From Paenibacillus urinalis (GTDB lineage: Bacteria > Bacillota > Bacilli > Paenibacillales > Paenibacillaceae), in the NCBI RefSeq assembly GCF_028747985.1, contig NZ_CP118108.1:2671501-2735500 (forward strand): a stretch of 64,000 bases of DNA, in the 5' to 3' direction. Position 1 is the stretch's first letter, and each line of letters opens with the position of its first letter. Of this stretch, positions 7,351 through 16,760 are shown in pieces. A program made the position numbers and the translations under genes. A model generated the notes under the pieces. The model had not been told where the DNA came from. It made no database searches and saw only the letters and a list, made by a program, of their open reading frames with translations.

Positions 7351-8541
7351 ATGACGATGAACAAATGGAAACCTATATTTATTGCTTTATATACAGGCCA
7401 ATTCTTCTCATTACTGAGCAGTGCTGCGGTGCAGTTTAGTATGATCTGGTGGCTGACCGACACGACGGGTTCTCCGCTCATATTAGCCATAGCTGGAATT
7501 GCGGGTTTTCTTCCCCAGGCATTGATTGGTCCGCTTGCAGGAACCCTTATTGACCGTTATTCACGCAAACTTATGATGATTGCAGCTGATATGACCGTCG
7601 CTTTAGGGAGTCTCTTGCTATTTATCACCATGCTGTATCAAGAGCCTGGTATTGGACTTATTATTGTAGTATTGGTCATTCGGTCCTTAGCCACGGCCTT
7701 TCATATGCCTGCCATGCAGGCTACGATTCCACTGCTTGTTCCTGAAGAGCATCTGACCAAGGCTTCCGGCTGGGGTCAAATGGTAGGATCCATTACGAAT
7801 ATTGCTGGACCCGCGCTGGGGATGAGCATTCTTGCTGCCAGCTCCCTGGAATGGGTTCTGCTCATTGACGTCTTTGGAGCCTTGATTGCTTCAACCATTG
7901 TATTGTTCATTAAAATACCCAAGCTGTCTAAACAAGTGGAGCACAGTGGAACGAGCCTGTTAGCTGAGATGAAAGAAGGCTACCATGCGATCGTTAGCCA
8001 TCCCAAGGTATGGAGATTGGCGATCCTGATCATGGTCGTCAGCATTCTATATATTCCCGTTGGTACGTACTTTCCACTGATGGTAAGAAACCATTTTGAT
8101 CAGGGTGTACTTCAGGCAGGAATGGTTGAAATCGTCTTTGCCATCGGATTGATCGTGGGCGCATCCGTGATAGGGATATTCGGTGACAGATTCAGCAAGG
8201 TTCGGCTTATGGCAGGAGGCATGCTCATTATGGGCGTTGCTTTATTTATATCAGGTATTCTGCCGGCATCCTTATTCTATGTATTTGTCGTCATGAGTCT
8301 GTTAATCGGGCTCTCTGGTCCGATCTTTTCCGCTCCGTTCTCTGCATTAATTCAAAGCGAGATTGAACCGCACCTGCTCGGCAGAGTGTTTAGCTTTATA
8401 GGCAGCATGTCTTTGCTGGCGGCTCCCATTGGACTCGGCATCGCTGGTGTATTTATTGAATTCACGAATGTTGCGATGCTATTCATGGCTGCTGGTGTTC
8501 TAATCGTAGTGAATGCACTAATTACGTGGCGTCTGAAGTAA
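7351..8541 (+). CDS. MFS exporter, MefA-like, leader-controlled
   Basis: A 396-residue, 12-helix protein closely resembling Mef(A): GPLAGTLIDRYSRKLMMI (loop 2-3 motif), LVIRSLATAFHMPAMQA, LVPEEHLTKASGW and, near the end, EPHLLGRVFSFIGSM. Mef proteins export macrolides by proton antiport, and known mef genes are induced through a short leader peptide. Start: ATG 7351, 10 bases after GGAGGT (an internal ATG at 7357 is less well placed; a TTG at 7333 overlaps the ribosome site). The leader at 7244-7267 and the RNA switch at 7266-7347 precede it. Ends in its own terminator. The true substrate and inducer are unknown. Confidence 0.9.
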   Translation: MTMNKWKPIFIALYTGQFFSLLSSAAVQFSMIWWLTDTTGSPLILAIAGIAGFLPQALIGPLAGTLIDRYSRKLMMIAADMTVALGSLLLFITMLYQEPGIGLIIVVLVIRSLATAFHMPAMQATIPLLVPEEHLTKASGWGQMVGSITNIAGPALGMSILAASSLEWVLLIDVFGALIASTIVLFIKIPKLSKQVEHSGTSLLAEMKEGYHAIVSHPKVWRLAILIMVVSILYIPVGTYFPLMVRNHFDQGVLQAGMVEIVFAIGLIVGASVIGIFGDRFSKVRLMAGGMLIMGVALFISGILPASLFYVFVVMSLLIGLSGPIFSAPFSALIQSEIEPHLLGRVFSFIGSMSLLAAPIGLGIAGVFIEFTNVAMLFMAAGVLIVVNALITWRLK

Positions 8542-8559
8542 AATAGCTAGATTAATAAT

Positions 8560-8605
8560 AAACCGCGCATTGTCACGAATCCAGGTGGCTTGCGCGGTTT
8601 TGTTA
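8560..8605 (+). terminator. Intrinsic terminator after the MFS exporter
   Basis: Stem AACCGCGCA (8561-8569) with TGCGCGGTT (8591-8599), followed by TTGTTATT. Confidence 0.8.
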
Positions 8606-8742
8606 TTCCATGCTGTGTAAATATAATGGTCAACATCAAATTTCCCCATTGCCCTTTATTCCGAATTTCCTATATATTGAAGGGGTCATTGGTTTCACTC
8701 TATTAGAAAATAAAATCATATGCAGAGAGGAAGCGAGAGTCC

Positions 8743-9717
8743 ATGAAATACAGGAGAGTAGGATCAAGCGGAATCAAGGTTAGTGAGATTGGTCTGGGCA
8801 GCTGGTTAACCTATGGTACAGCGGCAGAACAGCAGGCAGCAGATGCTTGTATTGATAAGGCCTTTGAATGCGGAATCAATTTTTTTGATACGGCTAATGC
8901 GTACAATCGGGGTGAGGGAGAAAAGGCGTTAGGAGCAGCTCTAAGATCCTATAAACGCTCGGACTATGTGCTGAGCACGAAGGTGTTCTTCCCGATGGGA
9001 GAGGGACCTAATGATAAAGGTTTGTCCAGAAAAGCAATCATAGAGCAATGTGAGGCGAGTCTTACGCGTCTGGGAACAGACTATATCGACATCTATTTTT
9101 GCCATCGGTATGATGATGAAACACCTACGGAAGAGACTCTGCGTGCACTGGATGATCTAACTGCACAAGGCAAAATCCTATACGCTGCAATTAGCGAGTG
9201 GAGTCCTGCTCAGATTACAGAGGCTGCAGTCATCTCGAAACAACTGAATCTCCGTCCCCTCATTGCCAATCAACCGATATATAATATGTTCGAACGTTAC
9301 ATAGAAGAAGAGGTGCTGAGTGTGTCCGAGCAAGCAGGAATGGGTCAGATCGTATTTTCACCGCTTGCCCAGGGTATCCTCACAGGTAAATACAAGCCAG
9401 GAGCGAAACCGCCGGCAGGTACACGAGCAGCTAATGAAGCCGTGAATGGAGTGATCCGCAGTTACCTGCGTGACGACGTGCTTGAGGTGGTGTACCAGCT
9501 CGATGGACTAGCGAATGAACTTGGGGTGAAGCTGTCTCAGCTCGCACTTGCATGGACACTTCGCCTGCCGGGAATCAGCTCTGCATTGATAGGTGCCAGC
9601 AGACCCGAACAAATTGTGGAGAATGCGAAATCCGTAGATATTGAGCTGGATTCTACTACTCTAGCGAGAATTGATCAAATATTAGGACAAGTCAAAGATT
9701 TTACACCGATGAGATAG
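8743..9717 (+). CDS. Aldo/keto reductase
   Basis: A 324-residue TIM-barrel NADPH oxidoreductase. Catalytic elements: FFDTANAYNRGEGEKALGAAL (Asp and Tyr), a Lys in STKVFFP, and the His in IDIYFCHRYD. The C-terminal cofactor segment ALIGASRPEQI(V)EN is also clear. The sequence is of the Kv-beta-like/YhdN-type branch of aldo/keto reductases that reduce aldehydes or small ketones. Start ATG at 8743 follows AGAGAGGAAG. Convergent with the subtilase gene; no strong terminator is visible in the 25-base gap. Confidence 0.92.
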   Translation: MKYRRVGSSGIKVSEIGLGSWLTYGTAAEQQAADACIDKAFECGINFFDTANAYNRGEGEKALGAALRSYKRSDYVLSTKVFFPMGEGPNDKGLSRKAIIEQCEASLTRLGTDYIDIYFCHRYDDETPTEETLRALDDLTAQGKILYAAISEWSPAQITEAAVISKQLNLRPLIANQPIYNMFERYIEEEVLSVSEQAGMGQIVFSPLAQGILTGKYKPGAKPPAGTRAANEAVNGVIRSYLRDDVLEVVYQLDGLANELGVKLSQLALAWTLRLPGISSALIGASRPEQIVENAKSVDIELDSTTLARIDQILGQVKDFTPMR

Positions 9718-9742
9718 ACTTTACTGAGATCGGTCCATTGGT

Positions 9743-10918
9743 TTAAGAGACAGGCTGCTGTACTGCCCGTAATGCATTTATGCGGCCATGCGCCCAGTAA
9801 GTGCCTGTACCTGCGATCGGGTCGCAAGTAAATACAATACAGTCTCTTACATTGACGTTCGATCTGCCCTGAGCTGCAAGCAGAGCTGCAAGACCTGATA
9901 CGAGAGGCGCAGCCATTGAAGTACCGCTTAAATAAGCATAGCTGCTGCCAAGATACGTGGACAAGATTTGGTCACCAGGTGCTGCAACATCGACCCATGC
10001 ACCGTAATTGGAAAAGGCCGACTTCACATCCGATGCATTCGTTGATGCCACTGCGACGACACCGGGGAGATAGGCCGGATACATGGGTGTTGTTGTGTTA
10101 TCGTTACCCGCCGCTGCAATAACAACAGCGCCACGATCCCAGGCATACTGCACAGCCGCTTGAAGAAACGAATCGTTAGCGGGTGATCCAAGACTTAAGT
10201 TCACGACATGTGCTCCATTGTTCGCGGCATAGACAATGCCATTAGCGACACTGGACAATAAGCCATTCCCGCTGTTATCCAAAGAGCGAATGGGGATGAT
10301 GGAGGCGAAGGGAGCCATGCCGGCAATGCCGACTCCATTGTTGGTTGCAGCGGCAGCTATTCCGGCGACATGCGTGCCGTGTCCATTCCCATCGCTGGTG
10401 TTAGGATCCCAATCCACGTAGTCATAACCCGGAAGTAATTTTCCAGCCAGCTCAGGATGGTCCGGCTGTACACCGGTATCTACGACCGCTATTCTTATGG
10501 CAGCAGAGCTCTGGGTGATGTCCCATGCAGCAGGAGCCAGCACTTTTTGTGGAGCATATTGATAGCCAGGATAGAAGGGGTCATTCGGAGTGTATACGGC
10601 CTTGTACACATGATTGGGTTCGGCTGATTCAATCAGCTCGTGCTTACGATATATGTTAAGCATTTTACGCATTTTTCGTTTAGAGGTAATTCGATAGAAT
10701 CCTAGATCCTCATATGAATCGATAACGGTACATTTTGCTTTTTCGTGCAGAGCCTTCATGTCATCCTGTGATGTGCCCTCAACAAACTTGATAATCAGCT
10801 CGTTTGGCGCATGAGGGTGGAATTTACTGTCTGCCCGTTTGTCCCAATATCGTAATGTGATGATCGAGAGCACAATCACTGCGGCCACTGATAATCCTAA
10901 AGCCAGCCACATAACCAT
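9743..10918 (-). CDS. Membrane-anchored subtilisin-like serine protease (S8)
   Basis: A 391-residue protease. Residues 1-24 form an uncleaved-looking membrane segment (no clear signal-peptidase site). Residues ~38-105 resemble an inhibitor/propeptide domain (ELIIKFVEGTSQDDMKAL ... ESAEPNHVYKA). The catalytic domain shows all three triad blocks: AVVDTGVQPDHP (Asp147), GHGTHVAGI (His183) and SGTSMAAP (Ser334), plus the oxyanion Asn in AAAGNDN (Asn272). It resembles thermitase-type enzymes with a linear N-terminal extension. Two cysteines near the end (CIVFTC) could form a disulphide. Expected to act outside the membrane on unknown proteins. Single gene. Confidence 0.93.
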   Translation of the reverse strand: MVMWLALGLSVAAVIVLSIITLRYWDKRADSKFHPHAPNELIIKFVEGTSQDDMKALHEKAKCTVIDSYEDLGFYRITSKRKMRKMLNIYRKHELIESAEPNHVYKAVYTPNDPFYPGYQYAPQKVLAPAAWDITQSSAAIRIAVVDTGVQPDHPELAGKLLPGYDYVDWDPNTSDGNGHGTHVAGIAAAATNNGVGIAGMAPFASIIPIRSLDNSGNGLLSSVANGIVYAANNGAHVVNLSLGSPANDSFLQAAVQYAWDRGAVVIAAAGNDNTTTPMYPAYLPGVVAVASTNASDVKSAFSNYGAWVDVAAPGDQILSTYLGSSYAYLSGTSMAAPLVSGLAALLAAQGRSNVNVRDCIVFTCDPIAGTGTYWAHGRINALRAVQQPVS

Positions 10919-11051
10919 TCCTCCTCTATGAAATCAGTGATAGACTTGGAATATCATATGTGGGACGAGATTGAAGGCTTGGACTTCGCGGTAGTTAATT
11001 GTTGTCTTGTATACCTTACTGTTAAATGAGAGGAAATGGAGGGAAGAAAGA

Positions 11052-11933
11052 ATGAAGAAGGTTCTAATCCTTGGCGGAACGCGTTTTTTTGGAAAAAGAC
11101 TTGTGCATTACCTGCTGCAAGAAGGAAAATCTGAAATTACGGTAGCGACACGCGGAAACACACCTCTTCCTTTTGGAGAAGAAGTAAGACATCTCATCGT
11201 CGATCGCGAGGTAGAGGAGCAGCTGCGAGCAGCCGCTGAAAAAGAAGAATGGGATATCGTGTATGATAATATTTGTTACTCTCCAGATGCAGCCATGGAT
11301 GCGGTGAAGCTCTTTGATGGCAGAACGAAGAAGTACGTTTTTACATCCAGTTTGTCCGTTTACGATGTAGGGGTTAAGGATGCTATGGAGGAAGAGGATT
11401 TTGATCCTTCGACGTATGGGATTCAGCATGGCAGACACGACCGCTTTACATATCAGGAGGGTAAACGTCAGGCTGAAGCTGTATTTATGCAGCAAGCCTC
11501 TTTTCCTGTCGTATGCGTACGATTCCCGATCGTACTCGGAACCGATGATTACACCAAACGTTTGCATTTCCATGTGGATCGCATTAAAGAGGGCCGGCCG
11601 ATCGGACTGCCTAATCTGAACGCCCGAATGGGATTTATTCATTCAGAGGAGGCCGCACGCTTTCTGGCATGGGCAGGAGCATCCAGCATTACCGGCCCTG
11701 TGAACGCGGCATCACAGAATACCATTTCAATAGGTGAGTTGATGGAGCTCATTGAGTCGAAGACAGGTCAGAAGGCTATGCTGACGAAGGACACTGAAGA
11801 GGATGCAGCATCACCTTTTGGAGTGGAAGCCTCCTGGTATATGAACACGAATACAGCGGCCGAAGCCGGCTTTGAATTTGATAATTTGAATGATTGGCTG
11901 CCTAAGCTGGTAGATCAGCTTGCCCTTAATTAA
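11052..11933 (+). CDS. NAD-dependent epimerase/dehydratase-like (atypical SDR) protein
   Basis: A 293-residue Rossmann protein beginning KKVLILGGTRFFGKRLV (GGTxFxGxx dinucleotide motif), followed by YDNICYSPDAAMDAVKLF and a TSSLSVYD segment. The expected extended-SDR YxxxK is seen as YQEGKRQAE. This is the branch often annotated as nucleoside-diphosphate-sugar epimerase-like; the real substrate is unknown. Start ATG 11052 lies after GGAGGG; an in-frame upstream extension lacks a ribosome site. Convergent with the SLH hydrolase gene. Confidence 0.88.
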   Translation: MKKVLILGGTRFFGKRLVHYLLQEGKSEITVATRGNTPLPFGEEVRHLIVDREVEEQLRAAAEKEEWDIVYDNICYSPDAAMDAVKLFDGRTKKYVFTSSLSVYDVGVKDAMEEEDFDPSTYGIQHGRHDRFTYQEGKRQAEAVFMQQASFPVVCVRFPIVLGTDDYTKRLHFHVDRIKEGRPIGLPNLNARMGFIHSEEAARFLAWAGASSITGPVNAASQNTISIGELMELIESKTGQKAMLTKDTEEDAASPFGVEASWYMNTNTAAEAGFEFDNLNDWLPKLVDQLALN

Positions 11934-11954
11934 TTCCTAGAGTTAGGATGCTAA

Positions 11955-12003
11955 CAAAAAGAACACTTCAGGCTGCATTTTTGCAACCGAAGTGTTCTTT
12001 CTT
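11955..12003. terminator. Bidirectional intrinsic terminator
   Basis: Perfect 12-bp stem AAAGAACACTTC (11958-11969) with GAAGTGTTCTTT (11989-12000), between convergent genes; A-rich on the left, T-rich on the right. Confidence 0.88.
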
Positions 12004-12038
12004 ATATAGTTCCTTGTATCCTCAACTTATTACTCGAC

Positions 12039-14162
12039 TTATTCGTCCCCGGAGGACGTTGCTGCTTGAGCTTGTTCCGAAGCCAGGGCTGCTGCAATTT
12101 GATCTGTTGGTTGTGTTAATAGTTTATAAATAATAGCTGCATTTTCTTGTACATTCAGCGGTTTTTTGGACTGAAAGTCGGCAGAACCATCCGAATGAAT
12201 GTCTACTTCGGGTCCATAAATACCAAGCCCGATCATCATTTTGACCGCAGGAACGGCCCATTCGCTTGTGTTTCCAGATAGCTTAACCTCTGTAAACAGT
12301 TCATCAGGATACTGTAGTTTATAGATTCTCCACAGCATGACAGCTGCTTCCTGACGTGTGATGGCTTGATTCGGTTTAAATTGCTCCGCTTCACTCAGCA
12401 TCCCTATTTCCAGAGCGGATTGGATATAGCCAGCGGAAGGATGCTGAGCCCAATCGGTTCCTTCTGCAGGTGCTGTCTTACTGGCAGGAATGTTGCTGAC
12501 CTTCAGGATCTCCTTGACAAATTCAGCTCGTGTGACGATATGCTTCGGGTTGACCGACGTACTTGCGTCATTTGGATAATAGCCTAAAGACTGAAGAGCG
12601 TATAATGCTTCAGCATAAGGACTGCTTGGACTTACATCCCTAAACCCTGCTGGTGCTACACCTTTGCGTTCGTAACCCATTGGATTCAGATAGGGCTCTT
12701 TCAAATATACGCTGCCATCTTCGTGTTCTTTAAATGCGGTAAACTGGCCGCTGATCTCATCGACAAACAGATTCTCCTCTACCTGTGTAAGGACACGAGG
12801 CCCAAGGAATGCATCCTGAATGGCCAACTTGCCTGCCTGCTCCTCTGCTCCTGAAACAGAGCTGACGATGGTGCTTAAACGCAGGTCTGCGTACAATCCG
12901 GAATAACGCTGAGGCTCATCTGCGGATTGGGGCTCATAGTCGTCAAATTCGACTGCCTCTGCATACTGAGGGAAAAATTCATTAATAAAAGCAGGATAGA
13001 ACAAATTTCGTAGAGCACCCGTCTGATTATAAGTAAGGAAGACACCTGTATTTTGCTCCGGAATAAGGAAGAGATAAGAACTGAATCCCGTTAGATCTCC
13101 TGCCTTCGTAATAATCTTAGAGCTGCTTCCGGCTCCAGGGAGCTGAAAAGCGGCTTCAAACCCATAGGTTGTGTCCGGCAGAAGAGGATGGATTGCCGAA
13201 CGATAAATTTCCATACTATTTACGGTAGACTCGGTCAGTATTCGGTTCTCACCGTCCGTTCCACCGTTTAGGAAGGCGATCATAAATTGGCTGATATCTT
13301 CAGCGGTCGTCAGCATTCCACCATGAGGCATGGGATTCGGAGATATCGCGTATAGATCAATGGGATTCTTCGCTGCATCGTAACCCGTTGCGAGCTGTTC
13401 CTTGAACTTGTCCGTCAGCAGGAAGCTGCTGTTCTTCATTCCCAGCGGTTCAAAAATATGATCCTGCATATACTCCTCATACGGTTGACCGCTCACTTCT
13501 TGAACGACAAGTCCTAATAAGAGAGAGGCAAAGTTATCATACATATAAGAGCTCCCCGGTTCACGAACAACGGGAGGCATATGCTCTCGAACATAATCCT
13601 CAATGGAAACGTTTTTATCAAAATCCGTGTGAATATCTTCCTGCTGAGGATCCCGTATCTCAAACCCTGTTGTATGTGTCAGCAAATGCTCAATCGTTAC
13701 CGGTTTGTCATAAGGATTATCGAATTCAAGACCCGTTATGTATTGCTGGAAATCGGCTTTCAATTCGATTTTTCCTTGTTCAACAAGCTGCATCGCGGCC
13801 ACAGCGTTAAATGTCTTGGATACGGAGGCTACACGAAAAGCCGTTTCTTCCGGATCGACCTGTGTCTGTGCTGCAAGGTCAGAATATCCATAGCCTTCTT
13901 GTGCAACGACTTCACCGTCTTTCACAATAGCCACGGAGGCTCCCACATATTGTGCCATTGCCTCAGGTGAATTAAAGAACTTATCCAGGAATACGGAAGC
14001 TGTCTCTGGATTAAGCACTTTAACCTGCTGAGCTTGCATTGTCGCAGCGGTTTGCTCTTCGGCCAGGGCCGCTGGGGCAATAGACCCTAGTACAAGCACT
14101 GAAGCGAGAAATACGCTGGACAGTGATTTTACATGCTTGTGCAAGGTGAACTTGGATACCAT
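12039..14162 (-). CDS. SLH-anchored serine hydrolase, class C beta-lactamase fold
   Basis: A 707-residue exported protein. A signal peptide covers residues 1-35 (cleavage near ALAEE). The beta-lactamase/D-alanyl-carboxypeptidase domain spans ~55-390, with the catalytic SVSK (Ser113, Lys116) and the second motif YDN (Tyr208). A linker follows, then SLH repeats at ~545-690 (GFRDVSPSSPYAEALYAL, ITRAEFVKEIL-like and AITRQEAAVMLWRIY patterns). SLH repeats bind pyruvylated wall polymer, so the enzyme should sit on the cell surface. Substrates may be peptidoglycan peptides, D-peptides or esters; resistance to beta-lactams should not be assumed. Single gene, minus strand. Confidence 0.92.
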   Translation of the reverse strand: MVSKFTLHKHVKSLSSVFLASVLVLGSIAPAALAEEQTAATMQAQQVKVLNPETASVFLDKFFNSPEAMAQYVGASVAIVKDGEVVAQEGYGYSDLAAQTQVDPEETAFRVASVSKTFNAVAAMQLVEQGKIELKADFQQYITGLEFDNPYDKPVTIEHLLTHTTGFEIRDPQQEDIHTDFDKNVSIEDYVREHMPPVVREPGSSYMYDNFASLLLGLVVQEVSGQPYEEYMQDHIFEPLGMKNSSFLLTDKFKEQLATGYDAAKNPIDLYAISPNPMPHGGMLTTAEDISQFMIAFLNGGTDGENRILTESTVNSMEIYRSAIHPLLPDTTYGFEAAFQLPGAGSSSKIITKAGDLTGFSSYLFLIPEQNTGVFLTYNQTGALRNLFYPAFINEFFPQYAEAVEFDDYEPQSADEPQRYSGLYADLRLSTIVSSVSGAEEQAGKLAIQDAFLGPRVLTQVEENLFVDEISGQFTAFKEHEDGSVYLKEPYLNPMGYERKGVAPAGFRDVSPSSPYAEALYALQSLGYYPNDASTSVNPKHIVTRAEFVKEILKVSNIPASKTAPAEGTDWAQHPSAGYIQSALEIGMLSEAEQFKPNQAITRQEAAVMLWRIYKLQYPDELFTEVKLSGNTSEWAVPAVKMMIGLGIYGPEVDIHSDGSADFQSKKPLNVQENAAIIYKLLTQPTDQIAAALASEQAQAATSSGDE

Positions 14163-14296
14163 GAAATCACTCCTTATCTGAATTTTGATCCCTTGGAAAG
14201 ATTAGGAATCTTACTCATTATAACAGAGCCTTGTTAGAAGAAGGAGAGATTTATAGGATTTATAGCATATTGTTCAGCTTGATAAACGTGATTCTG

Positions 14297-14731
14297 CTAA
14301 CGTTCATCCTTCTGATTCATATGTACAGAACCGCATAATAGAATCATAGAGAAGAAGAATAGAAACATAATAAAGATCAGCAGGAGCGCCGGTCGGTTTG
14401 TATGCATCACAATCATTGGACCCATTAGTCCAGTCATCATCCCACTTGAGATACCGGTAATTACGCACTGCATATCGACCAGCCTTCCGTAAATAAACCC
14501 TGTGAGCATAGACAGCACTGTTGCCGCAATGGTAACCCAGCTGGAATGCATAGGGAATTGAAAGCCCCACAGCGCACCAAAAGACAGCGCACAGATCATA
14601 CTGATCGTCATCGAGATATTCATGCCCAATTGATGGTTGATTTGTCTCCGCCTTTTGTTTAAGTGAACATAGCTGACAACAAGCGAACTTATAAGTAATA
14701 CGTTGATCATAATAAATAGTATAACGTCCAT
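14297..14731 (-). CDS. Small membrane protein of unknown function
   Basis: A 144-residue protein with about four or five hydrophobic segments, a basic cytoplasmic loop (LNKRRRQINHQLG) and a glycine-rich helix (GISSGMMTGLMGPMIV). I do not recognise a family. Start: the ATG at 14731 sits 7 bases after GGAG; a longer frame from 14788 has no ribosome site. It lies alone between the SLH hydrolase (same strand) and the ABC exporter operon (opposite strand), so no functional hint comes from its neighbours. Confidence 0.65.
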   Translation of the reverse strand: MDVILFIMINVLLISSLVVSYVHLNKRRRQINHQLGMNISMTISMICALSFGALWGFQFPMHSSWVTIAATVLSMLTGFIYGRLVDMQCVITGISSGMMTGLMGPMIVMHTNRPALLLIFIMFLFFFSMILLCGSVHMNQKDER

Positions 14732-14864
14732 GCATTCGCTCCATTTTGATAGATGTTGGAAAAATATGATGAATTCAATGGTGCTCATACTATATTACGT
14801 GGATCTAAAAATAATAGACCCATCGTAATTAAAGGGGGAATTCAGTAGTGCTGCTGTGCTTTTT

Positions 14865-14894
14865 TTGCGATTCCGCCTGATATGGGATTATAAT
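14865..14894 (+). promoter_or_regulatory. Probable promoter of the ABC exporter operon
   Basis: TTGCGA (14865-14870), 18-base spacer, perfect TATAAT (14889-14894). It would start RNA near 14901, giving a ~110-base leader. Downstream lies a 13-base palindrome TGACCTAAGGTCA (14955-14967), a possible operator. Confidence 0.6.
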
Positions 14895-15014
14895 TATTTT
14901 TTACCTAGGAATGGATGTTCGTTTCATGTAGACTTATTATGATTTATCAGCAAATGACCTAAGGTCAAATGAAAATAAGAGATACATATTTGTGTGCAGA
15001 TGGGGGTGGGCACT

Positions 15015-16760
15015 GTGCCCAAGAAAGAAAAATTATCGATGACATGGCTGCTAAAGTATCTGAAGCCAGTCAAAGGACGGCTGCTCTTACTGCTGGTTAT
15101 GCTGCTGACATCAACCGGCTTGCAGCTATTGAATCCGCAGATTGTGCAGCGTTTTATCGACACAGCTGCAGGAGGGGGATTACTCGCAACTTTATTTCAG
15201 CTGGCAGGTATATACCTGGTTGTAGCCGTCGTCAATCAGCTTATAACCGTAGCCGTCAGCTATTTCGGGAACGATGTATCCTGGCGTGCAACCAATCAGC
15301 TGCGCGGTGATCTGCTGAAGCACTGTCTTCGGCTGGATATGAAATTTCACAATGTGAAAACACCAGGCGAGATGATTGAGCGGGTAGATGGAGATGTAAC
15401 AGCCATTTCCAATTTTTTTGCGATGTTTATCGTTCAGGTCATCGGCAGCTTCGTATTGCTTGCTGGGATCTTGGGTTTCATGTTCACGATCAGCGTACCT
15501 ATTGCACTCGTCATGACGGCATTTACGCTGCTATCGATCTTATTCATGGTTGTGATTCGCAATCTTGGGGTGCGATCCTCTAAGGAAGAAAGGGAGGTCA
15601 GCGCTTCTCTGTTCGGTTTGATTGAAGAGCGAATTGCTGGAATCGAAGATGTTCAGGCGAATGGCCATGTACCTTATGTGATGAATCGATTTCATCGGCT
15701 GATGCGCTCCGTATTTCTTAAGGGGAGAAGAGCCTGGATGCTCCGGGTCATACCGTGGAATATAACGGTTATTCTGTTTGCACTAGCGGTAACGGCCGTG
15801 CTGCTTATCGGCGTACATTATTACATGTCCGGAGCAATTACACTGGGCACACTGTACCTAATCTATCAATATACTCAGATGCTGAACGAGCCTATTGAAA
15901 TTTTGGGTGATCAAATACAGGAATTTCAAAAAGCAAAATCTGGCATGCTTCGTTCAAGAGAACTGTTATCCTTACGAAGTGAAATTAGTGAAGGCAAGGA
16001 GACCGAGCTTCCGGAAGGGCCTTTGAGTCTCGAATTTGAGCATGTCCACTTCAGTTATAACGAGGATAAACCGATTCTCACTGATATTCATTTCGAGCTG
16101 AAGCCTGGGGAACTGTTAGGTATTATAGGCCGGACGGGCAGCGGCAAATCGAGCCTTAGCCGAACTCTGCTTAGGTTATACAATATCAACAGCGGCGTTA
16201 TACGCGTAGGTGGTGTAGATGTTACCAAGCTGTCTCTGCCAGCGCTGTATAGACGCATAGGGATGGTTACTCAGGATGTACAGCTGTTTGATGGAACACT
16301 TCGTGAGAACTTGACACTGTTCAATCAAGAAATCTCGGATGATGAGATTTTGCACAAAACGAGGCAATTGGGTCTAAGCAGATGGATTGAAGCTCAGCCT
16401 AACGGACTTGATACACATCTTAATACAGGAGGAACATCTTTATCCGCCGGCGAAGCGCAGTTGTTTGCCCTAACCCGAGTGTTCCTTACGAAACCGAGCC
16501 TGGTCATCCTTGATGAACCATCTTCGAGGCTGGATGCGGCGACCGAAGCAATGCTTCAGTCGGCAGTTGATCAGATGATGAAGGAATGCACCGGAATTAT
16601 GATCGCTCACCGGCTTGCTACACTGAATCAAGTGGACAAAATTATGGTGCTGGGTGATGGCAGAATATTGGAGTTTGGAGAACGTGATGAGCTCGCGAGG
16701 AATCCAGCCTCCCACTATGCAAGATTGCTCGTTACAGGCAGAGAGGAGGAGCTGGCATGA
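15015..16760 (+). CDS. Heterodimeric ABC exporter subunit, canonical ATPase site
   Basis: A 581-residue half-transporter: six-helix membrane domain (1-~310) and ATPase domain with Walker A GRTGSGKSS, Q-loop VTQD, Walker B VILDEPSS with the catalytic Glu, and H-loop IAHRLA. Its signature motif is the altered LSAGEAQ instead of LSGGQ. The next gene has the opposite defects, so the two should form an asymmetric heterodimer like BmrCD. The start is uncertain: GTG 15015 follows GGGGGTGGG but lies in a small GGGC/GCCC hairpin; GTG 14994, ATG 15000 and ATG 15039 are alternatives. It overlaps the next gene by 4 bases. Substrate unknown, probably drugs or lipids. Confidence 0.9.
   Translation: MPKKEKLSMTWLLKYLKPVKGRLLLLLVMLLTSTGLQLLNPQIVQRFIDTAAGGGLLATLFQLAGIYLVVAVVNQLITVAVSYFGNDVSWRATNQLRGDLLKHCLRLDMKFHNVKTPGEMIERVDGDVTAISNFFAMFIVQVIGSFVLLAGILGFMFTISVPIALVMTAFTLLSILFMVVIRNLGVRSSKEEREVSASLFGLIEERIAGIEDVQANGHVPYVMNRFHRLMRSVFLKGRRAWMLRVIPWNITVILFALAVTAVLLIGVHYYMSGAITLGTLYLIYQYTQMLNEPIEILGDQIQEFQKAKSGMLRSRELLSLRSEISEGKETELPEGPLSLEFEHVHFSYNEDKPILTDIHFELKPGELLGIIGRTGSGKSSLSRTLLRLYNINSGVIRVGGVDVTKLSLPALYRRIGMVTQDVQLFDGTLRENLTLFNQEISDDEILHKTRQLGLSRWIEAQPNGLDTHLNTGGTSLSAGEAQLFALTRVFLTKPSLVILDEPSSRLDAATEAMLQSAVDQMMKECTGIMIAHRLATLNQVDKIMVLGDGRILEFGERDELARNPASHYARLLVTGREEELA

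Noticed and set aside
11064..11642. 192-codon minus-strand open frame
   Set aside because: Antisense to the epimerase gene; no ribosome site and no recognisable domain.
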